From Chitinophagaceae bacterium (GTDB lineage Bacteria > Bacteroidota > Bacteroidia > Chitinophagales > Chitinophagaceae), in assembly GCA_022843585.1 (NCBI GenBank), contig JALHNJ010000003.1, positions 62,001 through 126,000 on the forward strand: a stretch of DNA of 64,000 nucleotides, in the 5' to 3' direction. Below the pieces are notes generated by a model. It was not told where the DNA came from. It did not search any database and saw only the letters and a program-made list of their open reading frames with translations. A program made the position numbers and the translations under genes. Positions 16,031 to 24,565 of this stretch are shown in pieces (the first letter of the stretch is position 1; each line of letters starts with the position of its first letter).

Positions 16031-16591
16031 TTACTTAGGTAATACTACATGGTCAATTACATGTATCACCCCATTGCTCTGGTAAACATCTTTAATCGTT
16101 ATTTCAGCCATTCCACCATTTTCATCTTTCAAAAAAAGTTTTCCATCTTTTTTCATTACCCAAAGCTTACCACCTGCTACGGTTGTTAGTTCAGCGGTTC
16201 CTTTTCCTTCTTTCATTTTCTCTTTCAGTACACCAGCATCTAATTTTCCAGCTACAACATGGTAAGTAAGAATATTGGTCAATTTTGCTTTGTTCTCCGG
16301 CTTTACTAATGTTTCAACTGTACCGGCCGGCAACATGCTAAAAGCAGCGTTCGTTGGCGCAAACACAGTAAAGGGGCCTGCACTCATTAATGTTTCAACA
16401 AGGCCAGCGGCTTTTACAGCAGCAACCAATGTTGTGTGATCTTTAGAATTAATTGCATTCTCCACTATATTTTTAGAAGGATACATGGCTGCTCCACCAA
16501 CCTCAACTGTTTTTTCTGCCATTTGCGCATAAGATGCATTGAATACAAATGCTGCTGCAAGCAGCAAACCGATTGATTTAATTGATTTCAT
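16031..16591 (-). CDS. Secreted fasciclin (FAS1) domain protein
   Basis: 186 residues with a signal peptide (MKSIKSIGLLLAAAFVFNASYAQ). One FAS1 domain covers residues about 45-185, with the H1 motif GPFTVFAPTNAAFSMLP and the H2 region YHVVAGKLDAG, closing with GVIHVIDHVVLPK. FAS1 proteins are cell-surface adhesion modules, widespread in Bacteroidota. It is transcribed alone toward a terminator at 15880-15913. A perfect 14-base palindrome (16644-16657) is 53 bases upstream and may be an operator. Confidence 0.93.
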   Translation of the reverse strand: MKSIKSIGLLLAAAFVFNASYAQMAEKTVEVGGAAMYPSKNIVENAINSKDHTTLVAAVKAAGLVETLMSAGPFTVFAPTNAAFSMLPAGTVETLVKPENKAKLTNILTYHVVAGKLDAGVLKEKMKEGKGTAELTTVAGGKLWVMKKDGKLFLKDENGGMAEITIKDVYQSNGVIHVIDHVVLPK

Positions 16592-16956
16592 AACAAAGAA
16601 ATTGTGTTTTTAAATAAGTTATTGTTTACAAAAAGGATAGAATATGCTGCGCAGCATTGGAAACAGATACGGGGGTTTTTACTGCCCGGATTTTGCTTTA
16701 GGAAGAATATACTGGTTTACCCTTAGTTTTAAAACTGTTTCCACCTCAGCATGTAGTAATCTCACTATGTTAGAATACCTTATGGCTCTACAAGCAATGT
16801 AAATGAACAAACTAAACTTTGGAGATTACTATTATTATCCTTGAAAACTCTTTAAATCACACATTCCATTATGGTGACTTTATTTAACCAAAATGGCAAT
16901 ACCCCTCTTTCAGTAAAGGATTAAAGCAATCGAACATTAATTAAAACCTGGTGAAA
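16592..16956. other. 365-base spacer between the fasciclin and PAS-kinase genes
   Basis: No gene is seen. The only structure is the palindrome ATGCTGCGCAGCAT (16644-16657). Both flanking genes start from here in opposite directions, so it must hold two promoters, but I find no clean TAnnTTTG pair. Confidence 0.5.
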
Positions 16957-19900
16957 ATGAAGAGTTCAAAAAAAGTACTGGATACAAAAAATAATATCCA
17001 CGTTAAGAAAAGGATAGACACAACAGACATTGTTTTTTTTTGTAATGATCTTGATAACGAATCATCAAAGTTTTGGGAACTTGATATTGCAAAAACCAAG
17101 CTGAGTAAAATACTTAATTCTTCATTGGATGTAATTTGTGCAGTAGATGCAAAAGGCCACTTTTTATATGTAAGTGCGGCCTGCGAATCTGTTTGGGGAT
17201 ATCGGGCCGACGAACTTATTGGCAAACCACTAATGGATTTTGTTTACCCGGAAGACCATGAAAAGACAAAGGCCGAAGCTGCCAGAGTAATGGAAGGCAA
17301 TAACAGGAGACACTTTGAAAACCGCTATGTTCGAAAAGACGGTTCATTAGTGCCCATTACCTGGTCGGCAAGATGGGATGAAAAAGATAAGATCAGGTAC
17401 GGTGTTGCCAGAGATGCATCAGAAAAGAAAAGAGGGGAGACCATTCTTCTTGAATCAGAAAATATAAATAAAAGTCTTTTTACAAATAGCCCATTTCCTA
17501 TTTATATATGGGATATTGAAACATTGCAATTGATTGATTGTAATGAAGAAGCTTTGCTTAAATATAATTACTCAAGGGAAGAGTTTTTGAAACTGAGCAT
17601 AAATGACCTGAGTACTGCAAAAGACTTTAAACTAATAGATAAACAGATAAAAGTTGAAGGGAATGGAGGAATTCATAAAAGAGCATGGCAACATAAAAGA
17701 AAGAATGGCGAACTCATGTATATTGATGTTTGCGGTCATTTGATCAACTACAATGGCCGGGAAGCATTTCTGGTGATGGCAAATGATGTAACAAAACGAA
17801 TTGAAGCAGAGGAGCTGAAAGAATTTGATAAAATAAATACAGATGCGCTGATAAACAGTACGGAAGATTTGATCTGGAGTGTAAATTTTGACTTTAAACT
17901 CATTGTAGCTAATAATGCTTTTATACAGCGGATAGAAGACATGACCGGTATCACACTTATGGCAGGCGATGATTTGTTGATGACCAAAATATTCCACGAA
18001 GAGCAGCTTGACTTTTGGAGAAAATGTTATAGCAAAGCCCTCCTTGGTGAACCATTAAAAAAAGAAGTTTACAGCAAGGCTACTAAAAATTGGGCTGCGT
18101 CCTGGGCAGATATAAGTTTTAATCCCATCTATAAAGATCAGACAGTGGTGGGAGTTGCTTGCTATTCTAAAGACATTACAAAAAGAAAAATAGCCGAAGA
18201 TCAACTACGAAAAAGTGAAGCAAGATTGATAGAAGCACAGGGAGTAGCAAAAATTGGAAGCTGGGAAACTGATTTGTTAACATTGGAGGTTATATGGTCA
18301 GAGGAAACCTACAGGATCTTTGAAGTCAATCCTGATTTATTTCAATCATCACATCCGGATTTTGTAAATTATGTTCATCCAGACGATAGGGAAAAAGTGG
18401 ATGTGGCATTTGCAGATTCATTCCAGTGTAACTCTGTTAATATAATCGAACATCGCATTATAACACCGGGAGGCCTTGAAAAGGTAGTGGAAGAATGCTG
18501 GCGAATTTTTTGTGATGAAAGTGGGCAACCGGTCAGGGCAATGGGTACTTGCCGGGATATTACTGAAAGAAAAAAATCAGAAGAAGTTATTAGGAAGACT
18601 TATGAAGAGAAAAATGCTGTGTTGGAAAGAATTGATGACGGATTTTTTGCCGTAGATAAAGACTCTTTAGTAACCTATTGGAATAAAAGTGCAGAAAATC
18701 TGCTGGAGGTGAAAAGAGAAGATATGCTTGGCAAAAACTTGCATGAAATGTTTGCCACGGATGGCCCTAATGTTTTTTATCACAATTATCAAAAAGCTCT
18801 CACAGAAAATACAACAGTGCATTTCGAAGAATTTTCACAGAGAGCTAAGAAGTGGTTTGCGGTAAGTGCTTATGCTTCCGATGATGGTTTGTCTGTATAT
18901 TTCAAAGATGTGACAGAACGAAAAAATGCAGAAGAAAAAATAAGAGAAAGTGAGTTCCGCTACCGGTCTCTTATCGAACAAGCCACCGATGCGATTTGTA
19001 TTGCCGACACATCGATGCAGATCATAGATATCAATTTTTCTGGCTGCCAGATGCTTGGATATTCCAAGGAAGAGTTCTTACAGCTTTCGATGGTTGATCT
19101 TTTTTCCCCGGAAGATCTTCAAAAAAACCCTTTTAAGATTGATGAATTACAATCCGGCAAAATTATCCGTACCGAAAGAAGATTAATGAAAAAAGACGGA
19201 ACACTCATTGAAGTAGAAATGAGTTCCAAAATACTGGAAGATGGAAGAATCATTGTATTCGGCCATGATATAGCTGATCGCAAAAAAGCAGAGGAAAGCA
19301 ATAGGTTTAAAGCAGAATTGTTAAACACTATTGGCCAGGCAACCATCGCATCGGATGTAGATGGAAAAATAAATTTCTGGAACAAAGCAGCTGAAGAAAT
19401 TTACGGCTGGACGGAAGCCGAAGCTATAGGCAGAAAAATTATTGAGCTAACACCTGCAAAACATACTAAGGAACAGGCTACCGATATCATGAACAAATTG
19501 TCAAAAGGCCATTCCTGGTCGGGTGAGTTTATGGTAAAGCGAAAAAATGGCCAGGTCTTTCCGGCTTTTGTTACCAACAGTCCAATCTATGATAAGAATA
19601 ATAAATTAATCGGAATCATTGGTGTGTCGTCGGATATCACAGAAAGGAAACTTTCTGAGCAAAAATTAAAAGATAGCAACGAACGCTTCAACCTGGTCAG
19701 CAAAGCCACCAATGACATGGTATGGGATTGGAATATCCTGACTGGGGAAGTTCATCGCAATAGGGAAGGCTGGAGTAAGATATTGGGAGAATGTGACGAT
19801 GAAATTGAAAATGGGAAAATAGATGATTGGGATAGCAGGATTCATCCTGACGACGCAGAAAAAGTAAAACTGGCTATCCGGGAAATAAAAGAAGCGAAAA

Positions 19901-21825
19901 AAGATTTTTTTGAAGTTGAATGCCGGATGCAGAAATGTGACGGTACTTATGCTTATATCCATGACAGGGGGAATATTATACGGGATGAGAATGGTAATGC
20001 AGTAAGAATCCTTGGAGCTACACAGGATATTACCGAAAGGAAAGAAGCAGCACTACAGGTTGCCAAAAGCGAATTACGATTCAAATCTCTTGTACAAAAT
20101 AGTTCTGATCTTATAAGTATACTCGATGATACTGCCTATTATATTTACAGCAGCCCGGCAGTTAAAAAAATATTAGGCTATGAGGCTGAATTCATGATAG
20201 GAAAAAATGCCTTCTCATTCATACATCCTGATGATATCATAAAAATTAAAGAACTTTTCGGCAACAGGAATACTACCAGTTATATGGAACTGACTCCATA
20301 CCGCTATAGAAATGCACAGGGAGAATGGAGATGGCTGGAAAGCAAGATTATGGATATGAGGAATAGCCCGGAAGTACAGGGCTTTGTATTCAATTCCCGA
20401 GACGTAACGGAAAAGAAGATTGCAGAAGAAGAAATCAAAAAACTATCCATCATCGCCAAAGAAACGGTAAATGCAGTGATCATAACTGATCCCAATGAAA
20501 AAATTCTTTGGGTGAACGAGGCTTTTACCAGGATCACTGAATTTGAACCAGCTGAAGTGATGGGTAAACGACCCGGTGATTTTCTGCAAGGTGATGAAAC
20601 CAACCAGGCTGTTGTTCGCTTTATGCGGCAGAAGATCAAAAATGTTGAGCCTTTTGAATGTGATATACTTAATTATTCAAAATCCGGAAGGAAATACTGG
20701 CTGCGTATACAATGCCAGCCCCAGTATGATGAAGCCGGTAAGCTCAAGTATTTTTTTGCAATAGAGACGGATATAACGAAGGAGAAAGAAGCAGAACAAA
20801 TATTGAAAGCTTCGGAAGAGCGGTATCGTTATTTGTTTGATAACAATCCTTCGGGTATTATGATCTGGAACCCGGACGATCTTCGCATTCTTGAGGTAAA
20901 TGAAAATTGCCAAAAAATGTATGGCTATGATCGAAAGGAATTTCTCAAAATGAATCTGCTTGATCTGCGACTTCCTGAAGAACATGATAAGATAAAAGAA
21001 TTGGCCCGGCAACTTCAATCCGATGATACGCTTAAGCCGGTAGGGCTTTGGAAACATATTGACAGTACCGGTAAACAAATGTATATGCACATCGCATCAC
21101 ATCAGATATATTACCAGGGACGAAAAGTTATTATGGCCATTTCTAATAATGTAACTGAAAAAATACTGCTGGAGGAAGAGGTCGAAAATCAAAAAACAAT
21201 AAAGCAAAAGGAAATTACTGAGGCAGTGATATCTGCACAGGAACAAGAGCGGCAAGAAATTGGAAGAGAATTGCATGATAATATCAACCAGATATTAGCC
21301 AGTTCCCGTTTGTACCTGAGTATGCTTGATAAAGGATCAGAAAAAAATACATCCTTTTGGGAAGAAACCGATAACCTCATAAATACAGCGATCAACGAGA
21401 TAAGAAGCTTATCACATTCAATGATACCGCCTTCCTTAAATGAATCGGAACTGATGGAAGCATTAAGTCACCTGATAGAAAAAACAAGCAGACCCGGGGG
21501 CATTGCATTCAACCTGGTATCAGAAAACTTTGATGAGAGTAATATCACAGATAAACACAAACTGACAATTTACAGAATCGTTCAGGAGCAGTTTAATAAT
21601 ATTTTGAAATATGCCCGTGCCAAAAATGTAATTGTTGAATTGAATCAGGATAACGAAAAGATTATATTAAGCATCAAGGATGACGGTGTAGGTTTTGATA
21701 CCGAAAATAAATCAAAAGGGGTAGGGTTAATGAATATTAAAACAAGGGCATCTTTATTTAATGGAGAAATGGCTATTGTTTCATCACCAGGAAACGGTTG
21801 CGAATTAAAGGTAGTTTTCAACTAA
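16957..21825 (+). CDS. Cytoplasmic histidine kinase with eleven PAS modules
   Basis: About 1622 residues, no membrane helix and no signal peptide. I count eleven PAS/PAC units of 110-130 residues between about residue 45 and 1405, each ending in a form of DITERK/DVTERK followed by a linker helix. The C-terminus is a HisKA_3 dimerisation domain with phospho-acceptor His near residue 1440 (ERQEIGRELHDN) and a HATPase with a G1 box at DDGVGFD near 1577. This is the NarL-type kinase class, so its regulator should be a LuxR-type response regulator; none is adjacent. The PAS units probably sense redox state, light or small ligands. ATG 16957 is preferred to GTG 16951. A cytoplasmic sensor of this size is rare. 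Confidence 0.9.
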   Translation: MKSSKKVLDTKNNIHVKKRIDTTDIVFFCNDLDNESSKFWELDIAKTKLSKILNSSLDVICAVDAKGHFLYVSAACESVWGYRADELIGKPLMDFVYPEDHEKTKAEAARVMEGNNRRHFENRYVRKDGSLVPITWSARWDEKDKIRYGVARDASEKKRGETILLESENINKSLFTNSPFPIYIWDIETLQLIDCNEEALLKYNYSREEFLKLSINDLSTAKDFKLIDKQIKVEGNGGIHKRAWQHKRKNGELMYIDVCGHLINYNGREAFLVMANDVTKRIEAEELKEFDKINTDALINSTEDLIWSVNFDFKLIVANNAFIQRIEDMTGITLMAGDDLLMTKIFHEEQLDFWRKCYSKALLGEPLKKEVYSKATKNWAASWADISFNPIYKDQTVVGVACYSKDITKRKIAEDQLRKSEARLIEAQGVAKIGSWETDLLTLEVIWSEETYRIFEVNPDLFQSSHPDFVNYVHPDDREKVDVAFADSFQCNSVNIIEHRIITPGGLEKVVEECWRIFCDESGQPVRAMGTCRDITERKKSEEVIRKTYEEKNAVLERIDDGFFAVDKDSLVTYWNKSAENLLEVKREDMLGKNLHEMFATDGPNVFYHNYQKALTENTTVHFEEFSQRAKKWFAVSAYASDDGLSVYFKDVTERKNAEEKIRESEFRYRSLIEQATDAICIADTSMQIIDINFSGCQMLGYSKEEFLQLSMVDLFSPEDLQKNPFKIDELQSGKIIRTERRLMKKDGTLIEVEMSSKILEDGRIIVFGHDIADRKKAEESNRFKAELLNTIGQATIASDVDGKINFWNKAAEEIYGWTEAEAIGRKIIELTPAKHTKEQATDIMNKLSKGHSWSGEFMVKRKNGQVFPAFVTNSPIYDKNNKLIGIIGVSSDITERKLSEQKLKDSNERFNLVSKATNDMVWDWNILTGEVHRNREGWSKILGECDDEIENGKIDDWDSRIHPDDAEKVKLAIREIKEAKKDFFEVECRMQKCDGTYAYIHDRGNIIRDENGNAVRILGATQDITERKEAALQVAKSELRFKSLVQNSSDLISILDDTAYYIYSSPAVKKILGYEAEFMIGKNAFSFIHPDDIIKIKELFGNRNTTSYMELTPYRYRNAQGEWRWLESKIMDMRNSPEVQGFVFNSRDVTEKKIAEEEIKKLSIIAKETVNAVIITDPNEKILWVNEAFTRITEFEPAEVMGKRPGDFLQGDETNQAVVRFMRQKIKNVEPFECDILNYSKSGRKYWLRIQCQPQYDEAGKLKYFFAIETDITKEKEAEQILKASEERYRYLFDNNPSGIMIWNPDDLRILEVNENCQKMYGYDRKEFLKMNLLDLRLPEEHDKIKELARQLQSDDTLKPVGLWKHIDSTGKQMYMHIASHQIYYQGRKVIMAISNNVTEKILLEEEVENQKTIKQKEITEAVISAQEQERQEIGRELHDNINQILASSRLYLSMLDKGSEKNTSFWEETDNLINTAINEIRSLSHSMIPPSLNESELMEALSHLIEKTSRPGGIAFNLVSENFDESNITDKHKLTIYRIVQEQFNNILKYARAKNVIVELNQDNEKIILSIKDDGVGFDTENKSKGVGLMNIKTRASLFNGEMAIVSSPGNGCELKVVFN

Positions 21826-21882
21826 AAAGAATTATTACTGACGGGGTTTTGATACAAAATCTATTACATTCATTATTTTGTG

Positions 21883-21896
21883 TTCAAAATTTTGAA
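21883..21896. promoter_or_regulatory. 14-base palindrome just before the EVE gene
   Basis: TTCAAAATTTTGAA is a perfect palindrome ending three bases before the ATG. A TATTTTG -7-like element is at 21874-21880. The palindrome would overlap the likely transcription start and could be an operator. Confidence 0.35.
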
Positions 21897-21899
21897 TGT

Positions 21900-22307
21900 A
21901 TGGCATACTGGCTGGCAAAATCCGAACCCACTACTTATAGCTGGGATGACTTTGTAAAAGAAAAGCAAACCTGTTGGAGTGGTGTTAGAAACTATGCAGC
22001 CCGTCTTCATCTCCGTGCCATGAAAAAAGGTGACGAGGTATTGTTTTATCATAGTAATGAAGGAACCAACATTGTTGGTATTGCTAAAGTGATAAAAGAA
22101 GCGTACCAGGATCCTACAACTACTGACGAACGTTGGGTGGCGGTGGATTTGAAGCCCATACGAAAAATCAAAACTCCCGTTACATTAGAAACAATAAAAA
22201 AAGATAACCGGCTAGCCAATATGGCCCTGGTTAGATTAGGCCGTTTATCGGTGCAGCCAGTTACGAAGGAGGAATGGACCGTAGTGATGGAATTAGCAGG
22301 CGAGTAG
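21900..22307 (+). CDS. EVE domain protein
   Basis: 135 residues. The ATG at 21900 gives MAYWLAKSEPTTYSWDDFVKEK, the family's usual opening, so the longer frame from 21798 (which overlaps the kinase end) is rejected. EVE domains belong to the PUA-like fold and bind modified bases in DNA or RNA; members are linked to RNA modification and, in some cases, to restriction of modified DNA. Key segments: TCWSGVRNYAARLHLRAMKKGDEVLFYHSNEGTNIVGIAKV and PVTLETIKKDNRLANMALVRLGRLSVQPV. It is a single-domain protein of about the standard length, without an adjacent nuclease gene. Confidence 0.92.
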   Translation: MAYWLAKSEPTTYSWDDFVKEKQTCWSGVRNYAARLHLRAMKKGDEVLFYHSNEGTNIVGIAKVIKEAYQDPTTTDERWVAVDLKPIRKIKTPVTLETIKKDNRLANMALVRLGRLSVQPVTKEEWTVVMELAGE

Positions 22308-22438
22308 AAAGAGTCATTATTCTTAAGTCGGGAGTTTCTAAATTCACCATCTCATTTAACAAATCAGGAAGGGTTACTTTTTTATGTGTTGTGGTATCAA
22401 TATCTGATTCTCACATTTTTCAAATAAAAAGTATAGCC

Positions 22439-22837
22439 ATGAACAAACTATTCATCGGGCTGCTCATTGTAGCGGCCGGAGCAGGAATCTTTTATTTTTT
22501 CAATCAAAGAACTTGCAACAAACCCCCACAAGATTCAATTAGTAAAGATTTACTTATTGGTAAATGGAAAGCAATAGCTGAACAAACCGCCGGGGATTCC
22601 GCACAACCTATTTATCAGTATGAGTTTCAGCAAGCAGGAACCGTTCTTCTTTCACTCCAGGATTCTGCAATTGCAGACACTTTGCATTATGAATGGATCA
22701 ACCCCAATCAATTAGTATGGAAAGAAAACATTGCTGATTCAACCGGAAAAACTTACTCAGTTGTACTCCTAACTAAAGACAGTCTGCAGCTACAATCTAA
22801 AGACAGCATTACCGCTTTGTTTATTAAAGCGAAGTAA
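22439..22837 (+). CDS. Small membrane-anchored protein with lipocalin-like pattern
   Basis: 132 residues from ATG 22439; the upstream frame to 22274 runs over the end of the EVE gene and is rejected. One N-terminal helix (KLFIGLLIVAAGAGIFYFF) is an anchor or uncleaved signal. The rest reads LIGKWKAIAEQ, YEFQQAGTVLLSL, LHYEWINPNQLVW and SVVLLTKDSLQLQSKDS: a beta-rich series opening with GKW, as in lipocalin-like extracytoplasmic domains of Bacteroidota. The function is unknown. It lies 131 bases after the EVE gene. Confidence 0.6.
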   Translation: MNKLFIGLLIVAAGAGIFYFFNQRTCNKPPQDSISKDLLIGKWKAIAEQTAGDSAQPIYQYEFQQAGTVLLSLQDSAIADTLHYEWINPNQLVWKENIADSTGKTYSVVLLTKDSLQLQSKDSITALFIKAK

Positions 22838-22936
22838 TTATTGGCCGGGAAGTAACGCCATGAATTATTTCCCTGCTAATTTAATTGTGTAAAAAGAAAG
22901 TTTCTGAATCTATAGTTCTTAACAAAAAGTATAACC

Positions 22937-23836
22937 ATGAAAATTATAATCGCTGCTCTGGCAGTTATGCTGCTATTTATTGCCTGTGTCAATAAGGAAC
23001 ATGCTAAGGAGATGAAGTTAGAAGAGACACCTGTACTTGAAAAATCTGCAGACTATAAAGCCGAACAGGAAGAATTTATTTCTGATACGGTCGGAATTAA
23101 TTCCGATAAACCACCAGGCGATATGAAGAAACAACGGCAAACTCAACCAACACAAAACACAGATTGGGATAAAAAAATTATTAAAACTGCTTCTTTAAAT
23201 TTTGAAGTAAAAGATTACAATACTTACTATTCAACCTTTAGAGAAAAAGTGAAAAGTCTTGGAGGATATGTTGCGCAGGAAGAACAAACTCAATCTGATT
23301 ATAAAATCGAAAATACTATTTCAATCAAAGTACCAGTTGACCAATTTGATAATGCCGTAATTCTTCTAACCAATAACGTAGAGAAAATAAATGAAAGAAA
23401 AATTACGTCCCAGGATGTAACCACTGAAGTAGTAGATACAAAATCCCGGATAGAAGCGAAGAAACAAGTTCGCCACCGCTATTTGAATTTATTGAGCCAG
23501 GCGAAGAATATGGAAGAAATACTTAATGTACAATCCGAGATAAATGATATACAGGAACAAATCGAATCTGCTGCTACACGGGTTGAATATCTTGGTCATT
23601 CTTCATCTTATAGTACCATTAATCTTACCTACTACCAGGTATTAAATTCATCTGCTAAAGATGATAACAGTCCTTCATTCGGAGCAAAAATTTCTAATTC
23701 ATTTAAAAATGGATGGGACTTTGTTTGCGACTTATTTGTAGGACTTGTATCTGTTTGGCCATTATATATACTTGGGTTCGGTCTCCTTTTGGTGTACAAA
23801 AAATTTAAACTTGCTAAACCAAAACAAGCCGGATAA
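22937..23836 (+). CDS. DUF4349 lipoprotein with C-terminal membrane helix
   Basis: 299 residues with a lipoprotein signal (MKIIIAALAVMLLFIAC, Cys at about 17). The DUF4349 domain spans about residues 75-265: KIIKTASLNFEVKDYN, GGYVAQEEQ, ISIKVPVDQFDNAVILL, a coiled-coil with EAKKQVRHRYLNLLSQAKNMEEILNVQSEINDIQEQIES, then SSYSTINLTYYQV. One membrane helix follows (SVWPLYILGFGLLLVYKKF). Proteins of this layout are envelope proteins of unknown role; a link to cell-envelope stress is sometimes proposed. The lipid anchor plus a C-terminal helix is a little unusual, so the signal might be a plain one. Confidence 0.85.
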   Translation: MKIIIAALAVMLLFIACVNKEHAKEMKLEETPVLEKSADYKAEQEEFISDTVGINSDKPPGDMKKQRQTQPTQNTDWDKKIIKTASLNFEVKDYNTYYSTFREKVKSLGGYVAQEEQTQSDYKIENTISIKVPVDQFDNAVILLTNNVEKINERKITSQDVTTEVVDTKSRIEAKKQVRHRYLNLLSQAKNMEEILNVQSEINDIQEQIESAATRVEYLGHSSSYSTINLTYYQVLNSSAKDDNSPSFGAKISNSFKNGWDFVCDLFVGLVSVWPLYILGFGLLLVYKKFKLAKPKQAG

Positions 23837-23859
23837 AATATTCTGGTCTAAATTTGAGA

Positions 23860-24546
23860 ATGGCTAAACAACATCTAGTTGTATTAAGTGGCGCAGGTAT
23901 AAGTGCCGAAAGTGGGTTACGAACATTTCGGGATACTGATGGTTTGTGGGAAGGATATAATGTAGTAGATGTAGCCACACCTGGAGCATGGAAAAAAAAT
24001 CCTGAACTGGTGCTGAAATTTTACAATGAAAGAAGAAAGAATGTGGCAGAGGCCGTTCCTAATGCAGCACATTTCGGGCTGGCAGAATTAGAAAAACATT
24101 TTGATATTACCATCATCACCCAAAATATTGATGATTTGCATGAAAGAGCCGGCTCCACCAATGTGCTGCACCTGCACGGCGAAATATTTAAAATGCGCAG
24201 CGAATGGGATGAAACAATGGTTTCAGCAATAAGAGGTGATATAAATCTTGGTGATACAGCAAGTGACGGCGCACAACTTCGTCCTTATATAGTTTGGTTT
24301 GAAGAGCCAGTACCAAAAATGGAAGAAGCTGTTCCTATCGTATATGCGGCAGATATTTTTGTAGTAATAGGAACTTCGCTGGTTGTATATCCAGCAGCCG
24401 GATTACTTAACTATGTAGCTTTTGATACACCAAAATACATCATTGATAAAAAGATACCTTACACATCACCAATGAAAAACTTAACGGTAATAGAAAAACC
24501 AGCAACAGAAGGAGTGGCGGAGTTAAAAAAGCTTCTACTTGGTTAA
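23860..24546 (+). CDS. Sir2 family NAD-dependent deacylase (zinc-less, class III-like)
   Basis: 228 residues. Signatures of an active sirtuin: LSGAGISAESGLRTFRD (NAD binding), TQNIDDLHERAGS, the catalytic His in VLHLHGEIF, and GTSLVVYPAAGL. The Tyr and Arg of FYNERRK match the Y-x-x-R that selects succinyl, malonyl and similar acyl groups in SirT5/CobB class enzymes. In the region between HGEIF and LRPYIVWFEE, where most sirtuins have two CxxC pairs for zinc, there is no cysteine at all. ATG 23860 is preferred to TTG 23854. Convergent with the following gene. Confidence 0.93.
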   Translation: MAKQHLVVLSGAGISAESGLRTFRDTDGLWEGYNVVDVATPGAWKKNPELVLKFYNERRKNVAEAVPNAAHFGLAELEKHFDITIITQNIDDLHERAGSTNVLHLHGEIFKMRSEWDETMVSAIRGDINLGDTASDGAQLRPYIVWFEEPVPKMEEAVPIVYAADIFVVIGTSLVVYPAAGLLNYVAFDTPKYIIDKKIPYTSPMKNLTVIEKPATEGVAELKKLLLG

Positions 24547-24565
24547 TGCAGGTATTCCATTATAA

